Shown: positions 16,099 through 24,263 of the stretch, one piece after another
Layout: each line of letters begins with the position of its first letter
How positions within the stretch are numbered: position 1 is the stretch's first letter
Notes under the pieces: generated by a model
The model's input: only the letters and a program-made list of their open reading frames with translations
The model's database searches: none
Told to the model about the DNA's origin: nothing
Program-made: the position numbers and the translations under genes
Source: Rubellimicrobium mesophilum DSM 19309
Lineage (GTDB): Bacteria > Pseudomonadota > Alphaproteobacteria > Rhodobacterales > Rhodobacteraceae
Length of the DNA: 64,000 nt
Direction: 5' to 3'
Assembly: GCF_000600335.2 (NCBI RefSeq)
Contig: NZ_KK088556.1
Location: forward strand, 1-64,000

Positions 16099-17612
16099 GC
16101 CGCCCCGAGCCCCTCCCAGAACGCCCACCGATGCTGCCGCGCGATCTCCGCCTCCGGCACCAGCATCGACCCCTTGCCCCGCAGCGACAGCACCTGCCCG
16201 CCCTCGTTGAACGCAGGCCACGCCGCCAGCCCCTCCGCCTCGGGCGCCCCCCTCGCCACGAAGGCCCCCCAGCGCGCCGTCATCTCGCGCGACAGCCGCC
16301 GCTCGGCCTCGCCGAACCGGGGCGCGATGGGCGTCCCGTTGTCGAAGCTCGGGAACAGGTAGGCGAGCTCCGCCGCGTGCCCCGCGCCCCATTCGAAGCC
16401 CATGGGCTCCGGCGTCAGCCCCGGCCCCGTCCGGTGCGCGAACTCGTAGGCCCAGACCTGCGTGTGCTGCGCCATCTCGCGCGTGAGGCGGAGGTTGCCG
16501 CAGCCGCCGATCCCGTCGAACGCCCCGGAGTCGGTCACCACCTCGCCCGCGAGATACGCCCCCGTGAATTCGCCCCCGTCCGCGGGCCAGGAATACTCCG
16601 CCAGCACCCGCTCGGCCTTGCCCCCGAACCAATCCCGCACCCAAGCCGCATACTCGGCCTCGGTCCAGCCGGCGCTCTCGTTCATGAAGGTCCGCCCCTC
16701 GTCCCGGGTCGCGCCGATCACCACGGGCACCCGTTGGAAGGCCCCGGCCCGGATCGCCTCCTGTATGGGTGAGGGCAGGAAGGGCGTGAAATGCACCGGA
16801 TGCGGCACCTCGCCCGGATAGGGAAGGTCGATGAGCCGAGCCACCGGCAGCGCCCGCAGCCGCGCCAGCGCGTCCGGCCCCGCGCAGCCCAGCGCCTCGG
16901 CGATCCCGAGCCCCAGCGCCTCCGCGTCCTGCAAGGGCAGGCTCGCCGCCGACCCGCTCTGCACCATGGCCCCGGAGAAGAGCCCCTCCGACCCCGGCGC
17001 CACCAGATGCGCGCAGACCGACCAGCCGCCCGCCGACTCGCCGCCGACGGTGACCCGCTTCGGATCGCCCCCGAAGGCGCCTATGTTGTCCCGCACCCAG
17101 CGCAGCGCCGCCTGCTGGTCCATGAGCCCCCAGTTGCCCGACTCCCCCGACTCCGCCGTCAGGGCCGGATGCGCGAGGAACCCGAGCACGCCCAGCCGGT
17201 AGTTGAGGCTCACCCCCACGACGCCCGTCCGGGCCACGAACTGGGTCATGTCGCACTGGTCGGAGCTGCCGTTCATCAGCCCGCCGCCGTGGATGAAGAC
17301 GTAGACCGGGAGCTTCGCGCCGTCCTCGGCTCCCTCCGGCCGCCAGACGTTGAGGAACAGGCAGTCCTCCGCCTCCGACCGGGGCCCGTTCGAGCTCTCG
17401 GCCGCCGCCGCCCGCGCGCCGAAGGCGGTCGCGTCCCGAACGCCCCGCCAGGACTTCACCCGCTGCGGGGGCCTCCAGCGGAGCTTCCCCACCGGGGGCG
17501 CGGCGTAGGGAAGCCCCAGGAACGCCTCGACGCCTTCGCCCGCGCGTCCGCGCACCGGGCCCGAGCGGGTCCGGACCACCGGCCCGGCGCCCGCGTCCCT
17601 GTCCTCCGGCAT
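16095..17612 (-). CDS. Type B carboxylesterase / lipase family hydrolase
   Basis: A 505-residue alpha/beta hydrolase of the carboxylesterase family. The oxyanion-hole segment LPVYVFIHGGGLMNGS (residue 101–116) and the nucleophile elbow VGGESAGGW with Ser193 are clear; the acid and histidine are likely in TRDEGRTFMNES and GAGHAAELAYLFPSF. AEDCLFLNVWRP (81–92) is the type-B signature. There is no signal peptide, so it should be cytoplasmic. Substrate unknown. The stop codon lies inside an inverted repeat, and the last residues may have been changed when the repeat inserted. Confidence 0.9.
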   Translation of the reverse strand: MPEDRDAGAGPVVRTRSGPVRGRAGEGVEAFLGLPYAAPPVGKLRWRPPQRVKSWRGVRDATAFGARAAAAESSNGPRSEAEDCLFLNVWRPEGAEDGAKLPVYVFIHGGGLMNGSSDQCDMTQFVARTGVVGVSLNYRLGVLGFLAHPALTAESGESGNWGLMDQQAALRWVRDNIGAFGGDPKRVTVGGESAGGWSVCAHLVAPGSEGLFSGAMVQSGSAASLPLQDAEALGLGIAEALGCAGPDALARLRALPVARLIDLPYPGEVPHPVHFTPFLPSPIQEAIRAGAFQRVPVVIGATRDEGRTFMNESAGWTEAEYAAWVRDWFGGKAERVLAEYSWPADGGEFTGAYLAGEVVTDSGAFDGIGGCGNLRLTREMAQHTQVWAYEFAHRTGPGLTPEPMGFEWGAGHAAELAYLFPSFDNGTPIAPRFGEAERRLSREMTARWGAFVARGAPEAEGLAAWPAFNEGGQVLSLRGKGSMLVPEAEIARQHRWAFWEGLGAA

Positions 17613-17673
17613 CGCGCCCCTCCCCCCGATCGCTCAGGGGGACGATAGCCCCGCCGGGCCGCCCCGCAACGCC

Positions 17674-17877
17674 CTACTGCTGGCCGAGCTTCAGGTCCGG
17701 CGAATAGGTCCCTTCGACCTCCTTGGTCACCGCCTGCCCGCAGCGCATCACGCCGCGCGCCGCGTCGAAGGCGTAGGTCGGGTCGCCGTGCAGGCTCCAG
17801 CCCTTCGAAAGGGCCTCCGAGACCTTGTGGCAGAAGGCGGAGGTGTCGTCCTCCGACAGGAAGCGGTAGAGCAGCAA
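17674..17877 (-). CDS. DUF1737 domain protein (67 residues)
   Basis: A small protein that reads LLYRFLSEDDTSAFCHKVSE, then GWSLHGDPTYAFD and MRCGQAVTKEVEG, the DUF1737 pattern of a short protein of unknown function. The start must be the TTG at 17877: the NnrU gene before it stops at 17880, a GGAGG lies 6 bases before the TTG, and the family begins right at LYRFL. Two bases separate it from NnrU, so the two are cotranscribed. The small size and the weak start codon make it easy to miss. Confidence 0.8.
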   Translation of the reverse strand: MLLYRFLSEDDTSAFCHKVSEALSKGWSLHGDPTYAFDAARGVMRCGQAVTKEVEGTYSPDLKLGQQ

Positions 17878-17879
17878 GG

Positions 17880-18431
17880 TCAGCCTCCGAACGGCCAGGG
17901 TCCGACGAGGCCGTGGATGTAGCCCACCACGAGGAGGACCACCACCGCCCCCACGGCCGCCCCGATCTCCTTGCCCAGCGGCGCGGGCGCGGGCCTGACC
18001 CAGAGCGGCTCCGCCCGGTTGATGAGCACGACCTCCAGAATCGCCCAGACCAGCAGCCCGCCGAACAGCACGAAGGAGGGCAGGTCCCCGTTCACGAGGA
18101 GGTGCGCGACGGCCCAGACCATCACGCCGATCAGCAGGGGATGCCGCAGCGCCCGCATGGCCCGCGTCTTCATGCCGGAGGAGGCCGCGAGGTAGAAGGC
18201 CACCAGCATCAGCAGGTTGTTGATCCCCGTCGTGGCCGGCGTCCGGCCCCACCACACGGCATCGCTGGTCCAGCTCCGGTAGCCGATGACCATGAGCACG
18301 ACCCCGAGGAGCGAGCCCAGCGCCACGATCCCGCGCCCGCCGTTCCCCGCCCGCGCGCGCGACTCCGGGGCAAGGCGCTTCCACAGATGCGTCCCGCTCC
18401 AGAGCAGGACCCCCAGGATCAGCCAAACCAT
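17880..18431 (-). CDS. NnrU family membrane protein
   Basis: A 183-residue integral membrane protein with five or six helices. MVWLILGVLLWSGTHLWKRL at the start and LMLVAFYLAASSGMKTRAMR, RHPLLIGVMVWAVAHLLVNGD in the middle are typical of NnrU, which is linked to nitrite/nitric oxide metabolism in Rhodobacter; relatives include isoprenylcysteine methyltransferase-like enzymes. No denitrification genes are in this window. The frame is open upstream to 18539, but the Met at 18431 begins the first helix and is preceded by AGGGGGCG. Confidence 0.85.
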   Translation of the reverse strand: MVWLILGVLLWSGTHLWKRLAPESRARAGNGGRGIVALGSLLGVVLMVIGYRSWTSDAVWWGRTPATTGINNLLMLVAFYLAASSGMKTRAMRALRHPLLIGVMVWAVAHLLVNGDLPSFVLFGGLLVWAILEVVLINRAEPLWVRPAPAPLGKEIGAAVGAVVVLLVVGYIHGLVGPWPFGG

Positions 18432-18625
18432 GCCCACGCCCCCTTGCCCGCTTCGCCGGCACCCTCGCCCAGGCCCGGGGCCCATGCAACTGATTCGCCC
18501 CGAGCCGCGTTGCCGGATCAGCAGCGCACGCCGCGTCAAGACATTCCTGCCGGGCCGCGGCGCTCCTTCACGCGACGCACCCCATCGCCCGTTCCCGCGC
18601 GGAACGGCCCCAGGAGGCTTCGGCC

Positions 18626-18931
18626 ATGACGACGACGATTCGACTCGCGGCGACCGCCCTTCTGCTCTCGGCCGGGATGGCCCAGGCCCAGAGCGTCCAA
18701 TGCACCGACCACGAGGCCATGCAGCGGATGCTGGCCGAGAACTGGGGCGAGAGCCGCCAGTCCATCGCCCTCGACGCGGCGGATTCGATGGTGGAGCTCT
18801 TCGCCTCCGCCGAGACCGGCACCTGGACGCTGACCGTCACCCAGCCCGGCGGGCCCACCTGCATGATCGCCTCGGGCCACGCCTTCGAGATGGTGCGGGA
18901 CCCCCTCCCCGTGCTGGACGAGGGCGCCTGA
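18626..18931 (+). CDS. Hypothetical periplasmic protein (101 residues)
   Basis: Residues 1–22 form a signal peptide (…LLLSAGMAQAQ). The mature protein of about 80 residues contains two cysteines (SVQCTDHEAM and GGPTCMIASG), which could form a disulfide, and WTLTVTQPGGPTCMIASGHA near the end. I recognise it as a type of short conserved protein in Rhodobacterales but can name no function. AGGAGG stands before the ATG. It is divergent from NnrU (194 bases between starts) and alone on its strand. Confidence 0.7.
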   Translation: MTTTIRLAATALLLSAGMAQAQSVQCTDHEAMQRMLAENWGESRQSIALDAADSMVELFASAETGTWTLTVTQPGGPTCMIASGHAFEMVRDPLPVLDEGA

Positions 18932-19092
18932 GTCTCCCAGCGCCTGTTGCCGGCCGGACACGCCGCAAGGGGTTGACAAGCGGATCGGAACCGAGCCGCG
19001 CACGAGCGTGTTGCCCCTGTGAAAAGCCCTGGCAGCCACGACCGGGGCCAAGCGAGGCGGCATGCGGGCCGCCCGAAGCAGGGGTTTAGCAG

Positions 19093-19509
19093 ATGGACCT
19101 TCCCATCCTTGCCGCGACGGCGCTTGGCCTCGCGGTCGCATCGGTCGCGGGCAGCATGGACCGGGGCGCCGCCCCGCACAAGGCCGAAGGACCGGCCGCC
19201 CTCGTCGGCCAGCACCTTTACGCCACCGAGGACCCGATCCCCCGCTGGGGCGAGCCGGTCCGCGCCGAGGACTTCGCCGTGGAGGACATGGGCCGCGTCG
19301 CCCGGGTCGTCACCGGCCCCGACGGGCGCCCGCAGGGCCTCGTGGTCGAGGTCGGCGGCCTCTGGGGCTACGGCGCCCAGGAGGTGCGGCTCGGGATGGA
19401 GCGCGTCCACCTCCTGCGCGCCGCCGACGGCGGGGACCGGCTCGTCGTGGACCTCAGCGTCTCGGGCGCCGAGCCCTCGCCCGACGGCGAGCCCCAGTTC
19501 GACCTCTGA
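19093..19509 (+). CDS. PRC-barrel-like domain protein with N-terminal hydrophobic segment
   Basis: A 138-residue protein. A short hydrophobic N-terminus (LPILAATALGLAVASVAG) serves as a signal or membrane anchor. The rest resembles a PRC-barrel: LVGQHLYATEDPIPRW, DMGRVARVVTGPDGRPQGLV, VRLGMERVHLLRA. PRC-barrel proteins occur in RimM, in photosynthetic reaction-centre H subunits and in many envelope stress proteins; which type this is cannot be told. It precedes mdh by 111 bases on the same strand. Confidence 0.65.
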   Translation: MDLPILAATALGLAVASVAGSMDRGAAPHKAEGPAALVGQHLYATEDPIPRWGEPVRAEDFAVEDMGRVARVVTGPDGRPQGLVVEVGGLWGYGAQEVRLGMERVHLLRAADGGDRLVVDLSVSGAEPSPDGEPQFDL

Positions 19510-19581
19510 CCCCCGACCTTTAGCGCAATCACGCGAATCCGACGGGTTCGCGCCCTTGCGCGGCCATCGGCCGGGGGCTAG

Positions 19582-20586
<1,005 letters not shown>

Positions 20587-20629
20587 GGCGAGGTTTTCCC
20601 CACTAGGGCCGGCGAGCCCTGACGCATTA

Positions 20630-20661
20630 GGCTCCGGGGCACCCACCCCCGGAGCCTTTTT
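20630..20661 (+). terminator. Intrinsic terminator after mdh that contains the next gene's ribosome binding site
   Basis: GGCTCCGGGG (20630–20639) pairs perfectly with CCCCGGAGCC (20647–20656) over a 7-base loop, followed by TTTTT. The GGAG of the right arm is 8 bases before the ATG at 20663 and is the only plausible Shine–Dalgarno sequence of that gene, so the hairpin can both end mdh transcripts and block translation of readthrough mRNA. Confidence 0.85.
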
Positions 20662-20662
20662 C

Positions 20663-21865
20663 ATGCGCCTCCTCGCCGCCGCCCTCCTCGCCCTCGCCGC
20701 CCACTCCGCCGCCGCCGACACGACCTACTCCGACCGGATCGCCACGCAGGGCCTCCGCGCCACCGAGGCCGAGCTCGCGGCGCTCCCCTCCCCCAGCCCC
20801 TCCGACCGCTTCGCCCTGGGCGGCGTCCGCTTCCTCGCCGGCATCGAGCGCGCCCTCCAGCTCCGCTACGATGTCGGCCTCTCCGAGGGCATGGCCGTCG
20901 CCTCCGGCGTCCCCCTCCTCCGGCTCCCCATCGGCGAGAACCCTTCCCCCACGCCCTTCCAGCCCGGCATGATCGACGACCTCTTCCGGGGCGTGGAATC
21001 CGACATGGCCGGCGCCATCGAGGCGCTCTCCACCATCCAGGACACCGACGAGGTCGCCGTCGAGATCGACACCGCCGACCTCTGGTTCGACATCGACGGC
21101 AACGGCACCCGCGCCCCCGGCGAAGGCGTCATGGAGATCGCCGCCTGGACCCTCGCCGGCGGCTTCGGCGGCCTGGAGATCCCCTCCACCACGATCCGCT
21201 TCGACACCGCCGATGCCGCCTGGCTCTCGGCCTATGCGCACCTGCTGTCCGCGATTAGCGACGGCATCCTCGCCGTGGATGTCTCGGACGCCATCGCCCG
21301 CGTGACGGAGGCCCGCGCCTCCTTCGAGGCCCTCGGCCTGCCCCCGCCCGCCTACGACTTCCTCTTCGGCGACGACATGGCCGAGACCGCCGACCTCGTC
21401 GCCATGTTCGTCATGGCCGTCGAGGGCCAGCCCGACCCCGCCCGCACCCGTGCGGCGCGCGACCACCTCCTCGCCGTGGTGCAGGACAACCGCCGCTTCT
21501 GGAGCCTCGTCCCGCGCGAGGCCGACAACGACCGCGAGTGGATCCCGAACAAGCGCCAGCAGTCGGCGACCGGCCTCCCCTTCCCGCCCGACACCGGCGC
21601 GCGCTGGCTCGCGGTTCTGTCCGACGCCGAGGCGGTGCTGAAGGGCGAACTCCTGATCCCCTTCTGGCGCGTGGGCCCCGGCGCGGGCCTCGACCTGAAC
21701 GCGCTCCTCGAGAACCCGCCCGAGCTCGACGTCGCCAGCATGATCCAGGGCGCGACCTTCGTCCCCTACCTCAAGGCGGGCCGCCTTGCCGATGGACGCA
21801 ACCTGAGGTTCTTCGAAAGCCTCGTGCAGGGTGATTCGGCGCTCTATGCGGTCATGCTCAATTAA
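20663..21865 (+). CDS. Conserved hypothetical exported protein between mdh and sucC
   Basis: A 400-residue protein with a signal peptide (MRLLAAALLALAAHSAAA) and no membrane segment afterwards, so periplasmic. Near residue 140–155 the sequence WFDIDGNGTRAPGEG looks like a DxDxNG calcium-binding loop of the EF-hand/dockerin kind. The remainder is helix-rich with LFGDDMAETADLVAMFVMAV. I do not recognise a named family, although an unknown protein at this place between mdh and sucC is, from memory, common in Rhodobacterales. Its start codon follows the terminator hairpin of mdh directly. Confidence 0.75.
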   Translation: MRLLAAALLALAAHSAAADTTYSDRIATQGLRATEAELAALPSPSPSDRFALGGVRFLAGIERALQLRYDVGLSEGMAVASGVPLLRLPIGENPSPTPFQPGMIDDLFRGVESDMAGAIEALSTIQDTDEVAVEIDTADLWFDIDGNGTRAPGEGVMEIAAWTLAGGFGGLEIPSTTIRFDTADAAWLSAYAHLLSAISDGILAVDVSDAIARVTEARASFEALGLPPPAYDFLFGDDMAETADLVAMFVMAVEGQPDPARTRAARDHLLAVVQDNRRFWSLVPREADNDREWIPNKRQQSATGLPFPPDTGARWLAVLSDAEAVLKGELLIPFWRVGPGAGLDLNALLENPPELDVASMIQGATFVPYLKAGRLADGRNLRFFESLVQGDSALYAVMLN

Positions 21866-21899
21866 GCTGCGATCACGCCCGAAATGGCTGTGATCACAA

Positions 21900-21930
21900 G
21901 CGTCGGGTTTTGAGCCCGACGCGCGCTTTT
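21900..21930 (+). terminator. Intrinsic terminator before sucC
   Basis: GCGTCGGG (21900–21907) and CCCGACGC (21915–21922) form an 8-bp stem with a 7-base loop, followed by GCGCTTTT. It sits 35 bases after the preceding stop codon and 66 bases before sucC, so sucC probably has its own promoter in the short gap. The palindrome TGTGATCACA (21890–21899) abuts the stem on its left. Confidence 0.75.
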
Positions 21931-21995
21931 CCGTTTGTCGGCCTGCGGGGCCCATGGTTAGACGGCGCCGCGACGGACAACGAGGGACGCGCCCG

Positions 21996-23189
21996 ATGAA
22001 CATCCACGAATACCAGGCCAAGGAGCTGCTCCGCGCCGCCGGAGCCCCCGTGGCGGACGGCCGCGTCGTCCTGCGGGCCGAGGACGCCAAGACGGCGGCC
22101 GGCCAGATCGACGGCCCCGTCTGGGTGGTCAAGGCGCAGATCCACGCCGGCGGCCGCGGCAAGGGCAGCTTCAAGGAATCCGACGCCGGCGAGAAGGGCG
22201 GCGTCCGCATCACCAAGTCGGTCGAGGAAGCCGAGATGGAGGCCCGCCGGATGCTGGGCCGCACCCTCGTGACCAAGCAGACCGGCGCCCCCGGCAAGCA
22301 GGTGAACCGCGTCTACATCGAGGACGGCGCCGACATCGCGCGCGAGCTCTACCTCGCCCTCCTCGTGGACCGGCAGACCTCGCGCGTGGCCTTCGTCTGC
22401 TCGCAGGAAGGCGGCATGGACATCGAGGAGGTGGCCCATGCCACGCCCGACCGCATCCTGACGCTGACCATCGACCCCGCGACCGGCTACCAGCCCTTCC
22501 ACGGCCGCCGCATCGCCTACGCGCTGGGCCTCGAAGGGGCGCAGGTCAAGCAATGCGTGGCCCTGATGGGCAAGCTCTTCGACCTCTTCCTCTCCAAGGA
22601 CATGGAGATGCTGGAGATCAACCCGCTGATCGTGACCAAGGCCGGGAACCTCCACTGCCTCGACGCCAAGATGGGCTTCGACAACAACGCGCTCTACCGC
22701 CACGCCGACATCGCGGCCCTGGCCGACGAGACCGAGGTCGACCCCAAGGAGCTCGCGGCCCAGAAGTTCGACCTGAACTACATCGCGCTCGACGGCGACA
22801 TCGGCTGCATGGTGAACGGCGCGGGCCTCGCCATGGCGACGATGGACATCATCAAGCTCTACGGGGCCGAGCCCGCCAACTTCCTCGACGTGGGCGGCGG
22901 CGCCTCCAAGGAGAAGGTGACCGAGGCCTTCAAGATCATCACCTCGGACCCCAACGTGAAGGGCATCCTGGTCAACATCTTCGGCGGCATCATGCGCTGC
23001 GACATCATCGCGGAGGGCATCATCGCCGCCGTGAAGGAGGTCGGCCTGAACGTCCCGCTGGTGGTGCGCCTGGAGGGCACCAACGTCGAGCTCGGCAAGC
23101 AGATCATCCGCGACAGCGGACTCAACGTGATCCCGGCGGACGACCTGTCCGACGCGGCGGAAAAGATCGTCAAGGCGGTCAGGGGCTAA
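21996..23189 (+). CDS. sucC: Succinyl-CoA synthetase, ADP-forming, beta subunit
   Basis: A 397-residue ATP-grasp protein, the usual length for Suc[21 protein letters not shown] at the start, [20 protein letters not shown] in the nucleotide-binding domain and [15 protein letters not shown] near residue 325 are diagnostic. With SucD it converts succinyl-CoA to succinate with ATP formation. The frame is open back to 21954, but the ATG at 21996 with GAGGGA ahead begins the canonical N-terminus. sucD starts 4 bases after the stop. Confidence 0.97.
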   Translation: MNIHEYQAKELLRAAGAPVADGRVVLRAEDAKTAAGQIDGPVWVVKAQIHAGGRGKGSFKESDAGEKGGVRITKSVEEAEMEARRMLGRTLVTKQTGAPGKQVNRVYIEDGADIARELYLALLVDRQTSRVAFVCSQEGGMDIEEVAHATPDRILTLTIDPATGYQPFHGRRIAYALGLEGAQVKQCVALMGKLFDLFLSKDMEMLEINPLIVTKAGNLHCLDAKMGFDNNALYRHADIAALADETEVDPKELAAQKFDLNYIALDGDIGCMVNGAGLAMATMDIIKLYGAEPANFLDVGGGASKEKVTEAFKIITSDPNVKGILVNIFGGIMRCDIIAEGIIAAVKEVGLNVPLVVRLEGTNVELGKQIIRDSGLNVIPADDLSDAAEKIVKAVRG

Positions 23190-23193
23190 GCGG

Positions 23194-24075
23194 ATGTCCA
23201 TCCTCGTCAATCAATCCACCAAGGTCATCTGCCAGGGCTTCACCGGCTCCCAGGGCACCTTCCACTCCGAGCAGGCCATCGCCTACGGCACCAGGATGGT
23301 CGGCGGCGTGACCCCCGGCAAGGGCGGCACCGAGCACCTCGGCCTCCCCGTCTTCGACTCGGTCCATGAGGCCGTGGCCAAGACCGGCGCGGACGCCTCC
23401 GTCATCTACGTCCCCCCGCCCTTCGCCGCCGACTCGATCCTCGAGGCCATCGACGCGCAGATCCCCCTCGTCGTCTGCATCACCGAGGGCATCCCCGTCC
23501 TCGACATGATGCGCGTCAAGCGGGCGCTGGCCGGGTCCTCCACCCGCCTCATCGGCCCCAACTGCCCCGGCATCCTCACCCCCGACGAATGCAAGATCGG
23601 CATCATGCCGGGCTCGATCTTCTCCAAGGGCTCGGTCGGCGTGGTCTCCCGCTCCGGCACGCTCACCTACGAGGCGGTCAAGCAGACCACCGACGTGGGC
23701 CTCGGCCAGAGCACGGCGGTCGGCATCGGCGGCGACCCGATCAAGGGGATGGAGCACATCGACGTCCTCGAGATGTTCCTCGCCGACCCCGAGACGCAGT
23801 CGATCATCATGATCGGCGAGATCGGGGGCAGCGCCGAGGAGGACGCCGCGCAGTTCCTCATGGACGAGAAGAAGGCCGGCCGCTGGAAGCCCACCGCCGG
23901 CTTCATCGCCGGCCGCACGGCGCCGAAGGGCCGCCGCATGGGCCATGCCGGCGCCATCGTCTCGGGCGGCAAGGGCGACGCGGAGTCCAAGATCGAGGCC
24001 ATGAAGCGCGCCGGCATCGTCGTCGCCGACAGCCCGGCGGGCCTGGGCGAGGCGGTGAAGCAGGCGATCGGGTGA
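23194..24075 (+). CDS. sucD: Succinyl-CoA synthetase, ADP-forming, alpha subunit
   Basis: A 293-residue CoA-binding subunit of usual length. Visible marks are [20 protein letters not shown] (CoA loop), [31 protein letters not shown] and the phosphorylated histidine region [19 protein letters not shown]. Directly downstream of sucC with a 4-base gap, so coupled. A REP-like inverted repeat lies between it and sucA. Confidence 0.97.
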   Translation: MSILVNQSTKVICQGFTGSQGTFHSEQAIAYGTRMVGGVTPGKGGTEHLGLPVFDSVHEAVAKTGADASVIYVPPPFAADSILEAIDAQIPLVVCITEGIPVLDMMRVKRALAGSSTRLIGPNCPGILTPDECKIGIMPGSIFSKGSVGVVSRSGTLTYEAVKQTTDVGLGQSTAVGIGGDPIKGMEHIDVLEMFLADPETQSIIMIGEIGGSAEEDAAQFLMDEKKAGRWKPTAGFIAGRTAPKGRRMGHAGAIVSGGKGDAESKIEAMKRAGIVVADSPAGLGEAVKQAIG

Positions 24076-24084
24076 TGCAGACCC

Positions 24085-24152
24085 CCGTAGGGCGGGCCTC
24101 GGCCCGCCACATCGACATCACGGAAGGTGGCGGGCTGGAGCCCGCCCTACGG
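24085..24152. repeat. GTAG-headed inverted repeat pair (REP/BIME-like)
   Basis: Arms 24085–24110 and 24127–24152, reverse complements except in the short loop between the two GGGC…GCCC halves, with a 16-base spacer. The pair lies in the 188-base gap between sucD and sucA and could form a stable mRNA stem-loop that sets the ratio of sucCD to sucAB transcripts. Confidence 0.75.
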
Positions 24153-24263
24153 CTTTCGCGCCCCCTCGCGCAATTTCGTGACCGCCGCCCGTGGCGTTCA
24201 CTCGACGTCAACACCCTATCTCCAGTCTGACCCCAGCGCCTTCCCCTCCCCCGAGGTGACCTC

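Noticed and set aside
18973-18978. TTGACA as a promoter before the PRC-barrel-like gene
   Set aside because: A perfect -35 box, but no acceptable -10 box at 16–18 bases; left unannotated.
20663-21865. Imelysin-type peptidase for the protein between mdh and sucC
   Set aside because: Exported and of similar length, but the GxHxxE motif of imelysin/M75 proteins is absent.
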